From an uncultured Bacilli bacterium (lineage in GTDB: Bacteria > Bacillota_I > Bacilli_A > RF39 > UBA660), in assembly GCA_910587725.1 (NCBI GenBank), contig CAJUNG010000016.1, positions 1-31,565 on the forward strand: a stretch of 31,565 nt of DNA. The letters run 5' to 3'. The position numbers and the translations under genes were made by a program. Position 1 is the stretch's first letter; the number at the start of each line of letters is the position of its first letter. Positions 22,537 to 30,695 of the stretch are shown in pieces. Below the pieces are notes generated by a model. It ran no database searches. It was given only the letters and a program-made list of their open reading frames with translations, and was not told the DNA's origin.

Positions 22537-24834
22537 ATGATAGAAGATTTAGATTCATTTGCACGTGTTTTTTATATTTCTAAGAGAATAGAAGAGTTAA
22601 ATTCTACTGATGTTGATGATACAACTGCTGAGGTTTACGTTTTGCCCGATAGTTTAAAAATTATTGGTACTAGAGTGTTTTCTGATTGTAAGAATTTAAA
22701 AAAAATTGTTTTTGTTGATGAACAAGGAAATATTACCACAAATAAAGTGGAGAAGGTTTTGCTCGGGGCTTTTGAGAATGTCCCTTTGGAGGAATGGCCA
22801 TATTCTTCTAAGTTAAAGCATATAGATTCTTATGCTTTTGCTGGTACAAATCTTACTCATTTTGCTGCTCCTTATACTTTAGAGTATGTTTGTTCTGATG
22901 CCTTTTATGGAACTTCTCTTAAATCCCTTCTTGCTAAAGATAGTGGTGGGAATACAACTTTTTTTAAAAATAAAGAATTAGCTATCGAGAAGATTTGTCC
23001 GCTTTCAGTAGAGGAGATTAGTTTACCGGCTTCTGAAGGAAGGTATTGTTTTCGTCATTTTGATGATTTAAAAAGACTACACTGTATATGTTGGGGATTT
23101 GGTTGTTTTACTTTTGATTCAGAAAATAAGTTAAAACTGATTCTTCATAAAGATAAAGCTTTTGATTATGGGCAATGGGGAAACTATTCTTCTCATGTAG
23201 ACTTTATTACTTATAATCAGGAAATCGATATAGTTCTTGCTAAAGATTTAGGTCCTTCTATCTCTGTTGATTTTCTTAAGTGTGGACGTTTGGTTGTTGA
23301 AGAGGGAATTAAAAAAATTAGTGTTTCCGAAGAGTTATTAGCTGATTCCTTGGTTCTTCCTTCTACGATTTTTGATATTAATTGTCATTTTTCCGATTTA
23401 AAGTTTAAAATGATATTTATTCCTTCCTCTGTTGACTATTCTATCTATAAAAATATCGTTACTCAATTTTGTGGAAAGTCTGTTACGATTTATGATTTTG
23501 AGGGAGACATAAGAGATAAACTTAAATATCGTATGATTACGCCAACTCATCTTTCTATTGAATTTGTGAAGAAGATGAATGTGCAAAACGAGGAGACTTT
23601 AGAATCTAATGGGAAATCGGAAGTACCTCCTAGTAAAAAGCAAAGTGAATATGATGAAATTACCGATGAATTAATTCATCTAATTTCTCTTTTTCCTGTA
23701 AAATATCAAAGTGATTTAAAGGAACAATACAATCTTATTATGAATAGGTATCACGAATCGATGAAAAAAATGCCAAATTTATCTTCTTCTATCCAATTAA
23801 CTTTAGCACCTTCACTTGATGTTGTCTCAGAACTTAGGATGTTTCATGATGAAATTTTATTTAATTATCCAGATATTCAAATCATTCGTGATTTAATGGT
23901 GTGCAAAGAGGAATTAAAACGTGATTCTTTTGATGAAGTTTCTAATCCTTCTACACCACTTGATATGATTCATCATATTCTTGCCATTGCGAATCGAAAT
24001 GGTTCTTATTATGTTCCGAATATTCGTGCACAGATTTTAAAATGGTTAGATTCTACGATTTTCAACTATACTAGTCGTATGGAAAAGTGTCTAGGAAATT
24101 CAACTTATCTAGAAAATTGTTCTGATTATTTAGGGTCATTAAAGCATTCCTTACTTGACTTAGTTGATTTTGTTTCTAGTGATGATTTTATTTATTTCTC
24201 TGAGATGCGTAAGGCATATTGCTTTTTTCCAAATTCTTCTTCCTTTTCCTCTTCTTTAAACCTTTGTAAAGAGACGGTAACTTTAATTGACGATGAACAA
24301 GAATTACAGAAATTTAAAGACATGATAATGAACAGTAAAATACTCATCGACGATTATATTCATTCCTCTATTGTAAAAATTAAACCGGATATAGAAAAAG
24401 AGGAATTATTAGAACAAATCAGAAATTTACTATCCGACTTTATTCAACATCATTTGTTAAATGTGGTTACGATTAAGCTTATGATTTCAGAAAAGATACA
24501 AGAAGTTAAGAATTCCTATTCCTATTATCAACAAAAAATTGTTGATGTGAAAACGGAAGAAATGAAAGATAAAAATTCAGTTGCGCTTGCGATTATGAAA
24601 GAAAATTTGGTTCCTGAAGTGATGAAATTACCTCAAGATAGAAAACAGGAATTTAGTCAACTGATTAAGGATAAAGTTTCTTTGTTGTTAGAAGACTTAC
24701 CACAATGTGTTTCTGAATGTGCACTCGATTGTATGATGAAGGAGTATTATGATTGGTTATTTTCTATTTATTTTTCGGCATTAGAGTGGAATCGTTATGC
24801 AGATGAACGAATTATGACAAAATTCTTGAAGTAA
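22537..24834 (+). CDS. LRR_5 (BspA-type) leucine-rich-repeat protein with a long helical C-terminal half
   Basis: A large protein, 765 residues. Roughly residues 30-345 carry BspA/LRR_5-type repeats, for instance VYVLPDSLKIIGTRVFSDC, KLKHIDSYAFAGT, LEYVCSDAFYGTSLKSL and ISLPASEG. Residues 365-765 are mainly helical and charged, with no family I recognise (long amphipathic helices, e.g. QKIVDVKTEEMKDK). ATG 22537 is preferred, with AAGGGGATGAG upstream; ATG 22525 is possible. A longer reading from 22432 would add a hydrophobic N-terminus but runs through the promoter. The chosen form has no signal peptide and would stay in the cytoplasm, unusual for BspA-like repeats, which are mostly surface proteins. 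Confidence 0.75.
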   Translation: MIEDLDSFARVFYISKRIEELNSTDVDDTTAEVYVLPDSLKIIGTRVFSDCKNLKKIVFVDEQGNITTNKVEKVLLGAFENVPLEEWPYSSKLKHIDSYAFAGTNLTHFAAPYTLEYVCSDAFYGTSLKSLLAKDSGGNTTFFKNKELAIEKICPLSVEEISLPASEGRYCFRHFDDLKRLHCICWGFGCFTFDSENKLKLILHKDKAFDYGQWGNYSSHVDFITYNQEIDIVLAKDLGPSISVDFLKCGRLVVEEGIKKISVSEELLADSLVLPSTIFDINCHFSDLKFKMIFIPSSVDYSIYKNIVTQFCGKSVTIYDFEGDIRDKLKYRMITPTHLSIEFVKKMNVQNEETLESNGKSEVPPSKKQSEYDEITDELIHLISLFPVKYQSDLKEQYNLIMNRYHESMKKMPNLSSSIQLTLAPSLDVVSELRMFHDEILFNYPDIQIIRDLMVCKEELKRDSFDEVSNPSTPLDMIHHILAIANRNGSYYVPNIRAQILKWLDSTIFNYTSRMEKCLGNSTYLENCSDYLGSLKHSLLDLVDFVSSDDFIYFSEMRKAYCFFPNSSSFSSSLNLCKETVTLIDDEQELQKFKDMIMNSKILIDDYIHSSIVKIKPDIEKEELLEQIRNLLSDFIQHHLLNVVTIKLMISEKIQEVKNSYSYYQQKIVDVKTEEMKDKNSVALAIMKENLVPEVMKLPQDRKQEFSQLIKDKVSLLLEDLPQCVSECALDCMMKEYYDWLFSIYFSALEWNRYADERIMTKFLK

Positions 24835-24857
24835 AAAATCTTCTTTAGTTAAAATTT

Positions 24858-24887
24858 TTGCACATTTTTTCTAATCTATGATATAAT
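24858..24887 (+). promoter_or_regulatory. Promoter of DUF1934-argS
   Basis: TTGCAC (24858-24863), 18-bp spacer, TATAAT (24882-24887), extended TGa at 24879-24881. Transcription would start near 24894, about 17 nt before ATG 24911. Confidence 0.7.
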
Positions 24888-24910
24888 CCTAGTAGATTTG
24901 TGAGGGAGTT

Positions 24911-25270
24911 ATGAAAGTTAAGCTAGAATTAAAAATTAAAACTGAAGAGGAGACGTTACATTTTTCAACTTCTGGCATTTTAGAAAATCAACGAATTTTA
25001 AAATATATAGAGAATGGAGTAAAAGTTATTCTAGACTTGAAAGAGGATAAACTTACTCGTGAAAATACTGACTTTATCTTACAGTATAAATTCTTAAAAA
25101 ATGGTGAGACTTTAAATGATGTTTTCCTGAAAGATTATCAAAAGACGATTTCCCTTGCGATTTGTACTCATCGTCTAGTGAAGAAAGAAAATTATTATTT
25201 GGTCGAATACACACTTTTAGAAGAGAACCGAAAGGTGTGTTATGAAGTTTGTTGGAGGGATGCATTTTGA
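24911..25270 (+). CDS. DUF1934/YwiB-family beta-barrel protein
   Basis: A 119-residue protein with alternating beta strands and the calycin-like look of DUF1934: a short N-terminal strand (KVKLELKIKTE), LHFSTSGILEN, then LQYKFLKNGET and VEYTLLEENRKVCYEVCW. The family's function is unknown. The call rests strongly on position, since in B. subtilis ywiB precedes argS, which is near rpoE, the order seen here. The stop codon overlaps the argS TTG start (TTGA), so the two are translationally coupled. Shine-Dalgarno is GAGGGAG. Confidence 0.7.
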   Translation: MKVKLELKIKTEEETLHFSTSGILENQRILKYIENGVKVILDLKEDKLTRENTDFILQYKFLKNGETLNDVFLKDYQKTISLAICTHRLVKKENYYLVEYTLLEENRKVCYEVCWRDAF

Positions 25271-27012
25271 GTATTTTTAAAACGATTGAAAATCAGGTGT
25301 TAGAAGCTTTTCATAAGGCAGGATACGAGGTAGAGACGATTATTTTTGTTAAAAGTGCACGAAGTGATTTAGGAGATTATCAAATTAACGACTGTATGGC
25401 ACTTTCTAAGAAATATGGAAAAAATCCTAGAGAAATCGCTGATGAAGTTGTGGAAATACTGAGGGAAAGTCCTAATTTTACCAATTTAAATGTTGCAGGT
25501 CCAGGATTTATTAATCTTTCTTTTACCGAATCTTTCTTTTTAACATTATTAAAAGAGATGCAAAAAGACTTATTTTCTAATGTTGATTTGGAACCTAAAA
25601 AGAAAGTCATTCTTGATTTTGGTGGAGCAAATGCGGCAAAAGCGCTTCATGTTGGACATATGCGGAGTGCGAATATTGGTGAAGCTTTACGTCGTCTTGC
25701 TATTTTTTTAGGGCAAGAGGTGATTAGCGATGTTCATCTTGGTGATATGGGAAGACAAGCAGGAATGGTGATTTCCGAATTAAAGCGAGAACAACCAAAT
25801 CTTCCTTGGTTTGATGATGCATATCAAGGAGAATATCCGAGTGTTCCACTGACGAATGAAGATTTAGGAAGACTTTACCCTAAAGCAAGTATTGCTGCAA
25901 AAGAAAGTGAGGCAAGACTTGAAGAAGTTCGTGATATTACGGCATCTATTGATAAAGGTGACCCAGTACTTACCGATTTGTGGAAAAAAATTGTGGCTAT
26001 TTCTAGTGAAGGAATCAAAAAAACTTATGACCGTCTTTCTTCTCACTTTGACTTGTGGGAAGGAGAAATGGATGCTTGTCAATATAAAGAACAAGTATTA
26101 TCTATTTTTAATGATTATCTTTATGAATCAGAAGGTGCATTGGTTATTGATGTTAGTCGAACTGATGATAAAAAAGAGTTATCCCCACTGATTGTTGTTA
26201 AAAGTGATGGGGCAACGATTTATGCAACTCGTGATTTAGGTTCTTTATATTCTCGTATGGTAAGGTTTACTCCTGATGAAGTTTGGTACGTTACCGATGA
26301 AAGACAATCTTTATATTTTGAACAAGTATTTCGTGCATCCTATAAAACTGGTCTTGTGCCTGAAAACGTAAAACTTCGTCATTTTGGATTTGGTACAATT
26401 AACGGAAAAGATGGTCGTCCTTTTAAAACAAGAGATGGCGGTGTTATGCAATTAGAAGATTTACTTGATTTAGTGAAAGTGGAAGTAGAATCTCGAATCC
26501 GTGAAGATATTTTGGGAGAAGAGCGAGAGAATATTGCCGAGGCATTAACCATTGCTACGATAAAATATGCTGACTTACTTCCCGTTCGTACGACAGATTA
26601 CATTTTTGACGTTAGTAAATTTTCTGACTTAGAAGGAAAGACCGGACCTTATATTTTATATTCTACAATTCGAATGAAATCATTATTAAACAAAGCTAAA
26701 GAGGCAGGAATTTCTGATTTTGCAGCTTTAGCATTTAGTGAAAATACTTCATCAGAACGAGCCGTTCTTTTAGAGATTTTCCAACTTGCTAATACTTTGA
26801 AGAAAGCTTACTTAGACAAAAGTTTGAATGAAATCTGTGAATATCTTTTTCGTCTAACTAGTGCATACAATAAATTTTACGCAGAGAATCGGATTCTTAT
26901 CGAGGAAAATGCAAGCAAGCAAAAAACGTGGCTTACTTTAACTGAGGTGGTTTTTCAAATTAATCAAACCTTGTTAGATATTTTGGCAATTGATGTGCCA
27001 GAAAAGATGTAA
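25267..27012 (+). CDS. argS: Arginyl-tRNA synthetase
   Basis: A class I synthetase charging tRNA-Arg, 581 residues from the chosen start, the normal length. Marks: N-terminal Add1-type domain (LGDYQINDCMALSK near 35-48), the class I signature FGGANAAKALHVGHMRS (H128-VGH131), DVHLGDMGRQAG, a catalytic-domain stretch with DGATIYATRDLGS and YVTDERQS, FKTRDGG in place of a classical KMSKS (usual in many ArgS), and a helical anticodon-binding C-terminus (FYAENRIL). TTG 25267 is preferred to TTG 25249, because GGAGG (25254-25258) is 8 nt upstream and the codon overlaps the DUF1934 stop. Confidence 0.96.
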   Translation: MSIFKTIENQVLEAFHKAGYEVETIIFVKSARSDLGDYQINDCMALSKKYGKNPREIADEVVEILRESPNFTNLNVAGPGFINLSFTESFFLTLLKEMQKDLFSNVDLEPKKKVILDFGGANAAKALHVGHMRSANIGEALRRLAIFLGQEVISDVHLGDMGRQAGMVISELKREQPNLPWFDDAYQGEYPSVPLTNEDLGRLYPKASIAAKESEARLEEVRDITASIDKGDPVLTDLWKKIVAISSEGIKKTYDRLSSHFDLWEGEMDACQYKEQVLSIFNDYLYESEGALVIDVSRTDDKKELSPLIVVKSDGATIYATRDLGSLYSRMVRFTPDEVWYVTDERQSLYFEQVFRASYKTGLVPENVKLRHFGFGTINGKDGRPFKTRDGGVMQLEDLLDLVKVEVESRIREDILGEERENIAEALTIATIKYADLLPVRTTDYIFDVSKFSDLEGKTGPYILYSTIRMKSLLNKAKEAGISDFAALAFSENTSSERAVLLEIFQLANTLKKAYLDKSLNEICEYLFRLTSAYNKFYAENRILIEENASKQKTWLTLTEVVFQINQTLLDILAIDVPEKM

Positions 27013-27019
27013 AAAGTAC

Positions 27020-27048
27020 TTGAAAAAGTTATCAAAACATGATATAAG
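27020..27048 (+). promoter_or_regulatory. Promoter of rpoE
   Basis: TTGAAA (27020-27025), 17-bp spacer, TATAAG (27043-27048) with extended TGa at 27040-27042. Transcription would start near 27055, right at the first leader hairpin, about 70 nt before ATG 27124. Confidence 0.65.
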
Positions 27049-27057
27049 TTTATAGGT

Positions 27058-27096
27058 ATTCTTAGTTAATGGATGTCAAAACTAAGAATGTGACAT
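27058..27096 (+). promoter_or_regulatory. Mutually exclusive hairpins in the rpoE leader
   Basis: Hairpin A is a perfect 10-bp stem, ATTCTTAGTT (27058-27067) with AACTAAGAAT (27080-27089). Hairpin B pairs ATGTCA (27073-27078) with TGACAT (27091-27096). The left arm of B is in the loop of A, and the right arm of A lies in the loop of B, so the two compete or would form a pseudoknot. The second arm of B is about 15 bp before GGAGG of rpoE. No T tract follows, so attenuation by termination is unlikely. Confidence 0.55.
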
Positions 27097-27123
27097 ATAA
27101 TGCTTTTAGATATGGAGGATATT

Positions 27124-27570
27124 ATGAGTATTAAAGATATGAGTAAACAAGATTTAGAATTACTTTCTTATAAAGATATTACCAACCTTTTGTTAGAAGA
27201 AAAGGCTTGTCAAAATACAGCAGACTTATTTAAAACAATTATTGAACTTTTAGCGTTACCAGCATCTACTTTTGACCAAAAAGTGGGAGATTACTTTACT
27301 TCTTTGACGACGGATAAACGTTTCCTTTTATTAGAAGACGGTACTTGGGATTTGAGAAGTCGTCATAATTCTTCAAAAGTTGTCAAAGTAAATTTGGAAG
27401 ATGAGGAAGAAGATGACATCGAAGAGATTGTTTTAGAAGAAAGCGAAGAAGAAGATACAAATTATGATTCTCGTGTTTCTGACGATGACGATGATACTTT
27501 TGATGATACAGAAGATGATTTAAAAGATTTAGTTGTGTTAGATGAAGATGAACTAGAATTAGAGCAATAA
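27124..27570 (+). CDS. rpoE: DNA-directed RNA polymerase delta subunit
   Basis: Delta associates with Firmicute RNA polymerase and raises its turnover and promoter selectivity. The 148-residue protein has an N-terminal HARE-HTH-like folded domain (about 1-85: SKQDLELLSYKDITNLLL, FDQKVGDYFTSLTTDKRFLLL, WDLRSRH) and a highly acidic unfolded tail (Glu/Asp-rich, about 90-148), the classic layout. ATG 27124 is chosen over ATG 27100, because GGAGG is between them and the shorter form matches the family. Its leader holds the competing hairpins. It precedes prfA by about 33 bp. Confidence 0.93.
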   Translation: MSIKDMSKQDLELLSYKDITNLLLEEKACQNTADLFKTIIELLALPASTFDQKVGDYFTSLTTDKRFLLLEDGTWDLRSRHNSSKVVKVNLEDEEEDDIEEIVLEESEEEDTNYDSRVSDDDDDTFDDTEDDLKDLVVLDEDELELEQ

Positions 27571-27603
27571 TTTTAGTTTTTTTCCTAAAAGGAGGTCGAT
27601 TTC

Positions 27604-28665
27604 ATGTTAGAAAGACTACAAGCAGTAGATGCAAAATATCAAGAGTTACAAAGTGAATTAGTAAAGCCTGAAAATATTCAAAATATTGAGAATATGACAC
27701 GTCTTAGTAAAGAGGCGAGTGATTTGGAGGAGACAGTTACGTCTTATCATCAGTATTTACAAGTATTAGAGGATATTACGACTGCGAAAGATATGTTGAA
27801 AGATGCTGAACTTGCAGAAATGGCAAAAGAGGAGTTAGTATCTTTGGAAAATGAAAAGCAGTCTTTAGAAGAGCGTTTGGAAATATTACTAATTCCTAAA
27901 GATCCTAATGATGGTAAGAATGTTATTGTGGAAATTCGTGGTGCTGCTGGAGGAGATGAAGCAAATATTTTTGCGGGTGATTTATTTCGTATGTACTCAA
28001 GATATGCAGAAAAACAAGGGTTTAAATTAGATATTATCAATAGTGTGGAAGGTGTTGCTGGAGGATTTAGTCAAATCGAATTTATGGTTAAAGGCGACAA
28101 TGTATATTCTAAGTTAAAGTATGAGAGTGGTTCTCATCGAGTACAAAGAGTTCCTGCGACCGAGTCGCAAGGGCGGATTCAAACTTCTACGGCAACAGTA
28201 CTAGTTATGCCAGAAGCGGAGGATGTGAATATTGAAATTAATCCTTCCGATTTACGTATTGATATTTATCGTAGTAGTGGTTGTGGTGGTCAAGGTGTTA
28301 ATACGACAGATTCAGCAGTTAGAATTACCCATTTACCAACAAATACAGTAGTGACTTGTCAAAATGAACGAAGTCAAATTCAAAATAAAGAACAAGCGAT
28401 GAAGGTACTTCGAGCTCGTCTTTATGAAGCGGAGTGTGCAAAACATGATGCTGAACTTGGAGAAGCACGCCGTAGTAAAATTGGAACAGGGGACCGAGCA
28501 GAAAAAATTCGTACATATAATTATCCACAAAATCGGGTAACCGACCATCGAATTTCTTATACGACGAATAATTTGGACCGTATTATGAATGGGGCAATCG
28601 ATGAGGTAATTGAGGCGTTAATTACTGAGGACCAGAAAAGAAAATTAAGAGGAGAGGAAGAGTAG
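27604..28665 (+). CDS. prfA: Peptide chain release factor 1 (RF1)
   Basis: RF1 ends translation at UAA and UAG. The 353-residue length is normal. Marks: the N-terminal coiled coil (about 1-95), the codon-recognition tripeptide PAT (184-186), which marks RF1 as against SPF of RF2, the catalytic GGQ (228-230) and the RSQIQNK segment. The Shine-Dalgarno AAAGGAGGTCG is very strong. It is probably cotranscribed with rpoE, as a small TTTTAG/CTAAAA hairpin between them (27571-27590) has no 3' T run. PrmC, its methylase, is normally next but here is 2 kb away. Confidence 0.97.
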   Translation: MLERLQAVDAKYQELQSELVKPENIQNIENMTRLSKEASDLEETVTSYHQYLQVLEDITTAKDMLKDAELAEMAKEELVSLENEKQSLEERLEILLIPKDPNDGKNVIVEIRGAAGGDEANIFAGDLFRMYSRYAEKQGFKLDIINSVEGVAGGFSQIEFMVKGDNVYSKLKYESGSHRVQRVPATESQGRIQTSTATVLVMPEAEDVNIEINPSDLRIDIYRSSGCGGQGVNTTDSAVRITHLPTNTVVTCQNERSQIQNKEQAMKVLRARLYEAECAKHDAELGEARRSKIGTGDRAEKIRTYNYPQNRVTDHRISYTTNNLDRIMNGAIDEVIEALITEDQKRKLRGEEE

Positions 28666-28678
28666 CCTTTCTTTTTTT
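28652..28678 (+). terminator. Rho-independent terminator after prfA
   Basis: GAGAGG (28652-28657) pairs with CCTTTC (28666-28671) with one G-U pair. A run of seven T follows (28672-28678). The stem overlaps the last codons and stop of prfA, and the T run reaches the stop of the convergent glycosyltransferase gene. Confidence 0.7.
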
Positions 28679-29870
28679 ATGATTTTTGTTTTTCTTGATG
28701 TTCAATTTTTTCCCATTGTACATCTTTTTCTAGGAGAGATAATAAAAATGCATGAACATAAGTTAGAAGAAAGAAGGGATGATAGATACTTGCCTTTATC
28801 TTTTTTTCTAAGGTAATGTGGAGGTATTTATCTTCTTTCATTAGTAAGAGAAGCGTAAGAAAACTGCTAGCACCATAGATAAAAAGTATTCTGATGGACA
28901 GGATAGATATTGCTTCTAAAAAAGTTGATTGGCAAATTAATAATAAAATGTCTCTGATTACTGGAATTAGGAACATAATCAAGATGAAGATAATTGGTGT
29001 GATTCCAATAATTTCTGTGTATCTAGAACCGTTATTTGTTCCATTTTTTGTAATGGTTTTACGAATTTCTTGAATATATTTCTTTCTTGTTGTGAAATAT
29101 CCTTTAATCCAACGTTTTCTTTGGCGGATGGATGTGGTTAAAGTTGTGGGTGCTTCATCAAAAAATATTGCCTTTTTGTTGTAGGTGCTTGTCATGTCAT
29201 GAAGAATAGAATAAAGGGTTAATTCATAATCTTCGGTTAATTCGTGAAATGGAAATCCTTGCCATTTTTTTATCCATTCTCCGCGAATAAAAAATCCTGT
29301 GCCAGAAAGTGTGATATTTCTTGTATCCTTACATTTGGCTTCATTGACGATTCCATTTAGAATTGAGAAAGTTAAATGTGAAGCAATCTCGATAGATTTT
29401 TCTTTATTTTTTAAATTCCTGTATCCGCTAGCAAGGTCATATCCTTCTTGGTAGGTCTTTTTCATCTCTTTTAGATAATTTTTATCTAGAATGTTGTCTG
29501 CATCAAAAATAAAGTACGCATCATATTCTTTTTTCATTTCTTGGATACATTCATCTAGAGCATATCCTTTTCTTTGGCGTTCTAAATGTTTTCGAATAAA
29601 GACACTAGCATGATATTGTTTGGCAATTTCTAAACTTTTGTCTTTTTCACTTTCAATAATTACATAGACATCTTCCATAGGAATTCTCTCAGTTTGCTCG
29701 ACTATACTTTTTAATAAATCTTCAATCACTAGGGATTCATCTCTAGCAGGAATTAAGATACAAAACTTTGGATTCTCTTTTCCCTTTTTCGTTGGGGGAT
29801 TTTCATTTTGGCTAACAATTATACGACATCCAATAAAAAATACAATAAAAATGATGTAAGCGGAAAACAT
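28677..29870 (-). CDS. Membrane-bound family 2 glycosyltransferase
   Basis: A 397-residue processive-type GT2 enzyme. An N-terminal helix (about 3-20) precedes the GT-A domain: FCILIPARDES (37-47), DxD as D123-A-D125, the acceptor/base motif TEDYE (E213/D214), and Q250-RKRW (QxxRW class), followed by two or three C-terminal membrane helices (about 281-375). The motifs match hyaluronan/cellulose/PNAG synthase-like enzymes making a surface glycan or glycolipid, with an unknown sugar donor. It overlaps the upstream gene by one base (TAATG), so it is translated with it. The pair lies inverted between prfA and prmC. Confidence 0.85.
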   Translation of the reverse strand: MFSAYIIFIVFFIGCRIIVSQNENPPTKKGKENPKFCILIPARDESLVIEDLLKSIVEQTERIPMEDVYVIIESEKDKSLEIAKQYHASVFIRKHLERQRKGYALDECIQEMKKEYDAYFIFDADNILDKNYLKEMKKTYQEGYDLASGYRNLKNKEKSIEIASHLTFSILNGIVNEAKCKDTRNITLSGTGFFIRGEWIKKWQGFPFHELTEDYELTLYSILHDMTSTYNKKAIFFDEAPTTLTTSIRQRKRWIKGYFTTRKKYIQEIRKTITKNGTNNGSRYTEIIGITPIIFILIMFLIPVIRDILLLICQSTFLEAISILSIRILFIYGASSFLTLLLLMKEDKYLHITLEKKIKASIYHPFFLLTYVHAFLLSLLEKDVQWEKIEHQEKQKS

Positions 29871-30559
29871 TATTTATCCCTCTTCGTTTGTTTCATGTTC
29901 GGATAATACTTTTCTAGAAATTCATCTGTATAATGCTTATCATAGAGTTCCCCAATGATTGTTTTTGCTGGTATTCCTTTCCTTCTTAAGTCTTGTCTGT
30001 AAAGTGCGGTAAAAGAAACCAACATATCAAGAGATAGAAAAATGGTAAAGAAAACCACAAAGAATTTTCCTAATTTTTTCGGAAATTGTTCAATTCTTTT
30101 TGAAATATAGGGATAGATTTTATAAATGTAAATTGTTGTTGCGAATCCCCAGAAAATCATAAAGGGAACTGTGGTTCTTCCATGAATATTTAGAAATTTT
30201 CTTGTATAATTCCAAGAGGTGGTTCCTACAAATATTTCTTGTAGATAACTGACGATATATTCTAAACTTCCTCCAAGTAAGCAAGCGAGTAGGAAAGTTT
30301 GTCCGATGCTACGGTTATTTTTCTTTTCACAAAAAACATAGGTAATTAGGGCAAATCCAAATCCATATAAAGGATTAAATGGTCCATAGATGACACCACG
30401 TCTTGATTCCCAAACGATAGCCCCTGTTTTGGTAAACGCTTTGATTAGTTCTAAAATTTGTTCGTAGTAAGTTCCCACCATGCATCCAAGGAGAAAAATG
30501 ATGAATAATTTGTCATAACAGATTCCTTTGGCAAATGTGTTTTCTTTCCTACTACTCAT
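29870..30559 (-). CDS. CmpB-like (putative ABC transporter permease, PF06541-type) membrane protein
   Basis: A 229-residue protein with about six hydrophobic helices and a basic C-terminal domain. The signature is RRGVIYGPFNPLYGFGFALI (about 53-72), with GGSLEYIVSYLQEIFVG, WNYTRKFLNIHGRTT and MIFWGFAT, which match the Firmicute family annotated as putative ABC transporter permease (ABC_trans_CmpB). No ATPase gene is nearby, so the name is only a family label. Shine-Dalgarno is AGAGGTAG. It has a well-formed promoter at 30607-30635 and forms an operon with the glycosyltransferase, suggesting a joint surface-glycan or lipid function. Confidence 0.8.
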   Translation of the reverse strand: MSSRKENTFAKGICYDKLFIIFLLGCMVGTYYEQILELIKAFTKTGAIVWESRRGVIYGPFNPLYGFGFALITYVFCEKKNNRSIGQTFLLACLLGGSLEYIVSYLQEIFVGTTSWNYTRKFLNIHGRTTVPFMIFWGFATTIYIYKIYPYISKRIEQFPKKLGKFFVVFFTIFLSLDMLVSFTALYRQDLRRKGIPAKTIIGELYDKHYTDEFLEKYYPNMKQTKRDK

Positions 30560-30606
30560 AACTACTACCTCTTAAGTATTTTAATACTTCTTTATTCTTT
30601 TTCTTC

Positions 30607-30635
30607 ATTTTAGCATAAAGCGGAAATTTTTTCAA
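30607..30635 (-). promoter_or_regulatory. Promoter of the CmpB/glycosyltransferase operon
   Basis: On the minus strand: TTGAAA (complement of 30630-30635), 17-bp spacer, TAAAAT (complement of 30607-30612) with extended TGc (complement of 30613-30615). A short AAGTAT/ATACTT hairpin (30573-30588) lies in the leader. Confidence 0.65.
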
Positions 30636-30639
30636 TGTC

Positions 30640-30668
30640 TTGCATTTTCTATTTTTGGTCAGTATAAT
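30640..30668 (+). promoter_or_regulatory. Promoter of prmC
   Basis: TTGCAT (30640-30645), 17-bp spacer, perfect TATAAT (30663-30668). Its -35 is only 4 bp from the -35 of the divergent operon. This is the rare promoter here without an extended TG. Transcription would start near 30675. Confidence 0.7.
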
Positions 30669-30695
30669 AGGAATTAAGTCGAGGGAGGGAATTTG

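Noticed and set aside
27100..27123. ATG 27100 as the rpoE start
   Set aside because: The Shine-Dalgarno lies downstream of it, directly before ATG 27124.
27571..27590. TTTTAG/CTAAAA hairpin between rpoE and prfA as a terminator
   Set aside because: The T run is in the loop rather than after the stem, and the stem abuts the prfA ribosome site; readthrough is more likely.
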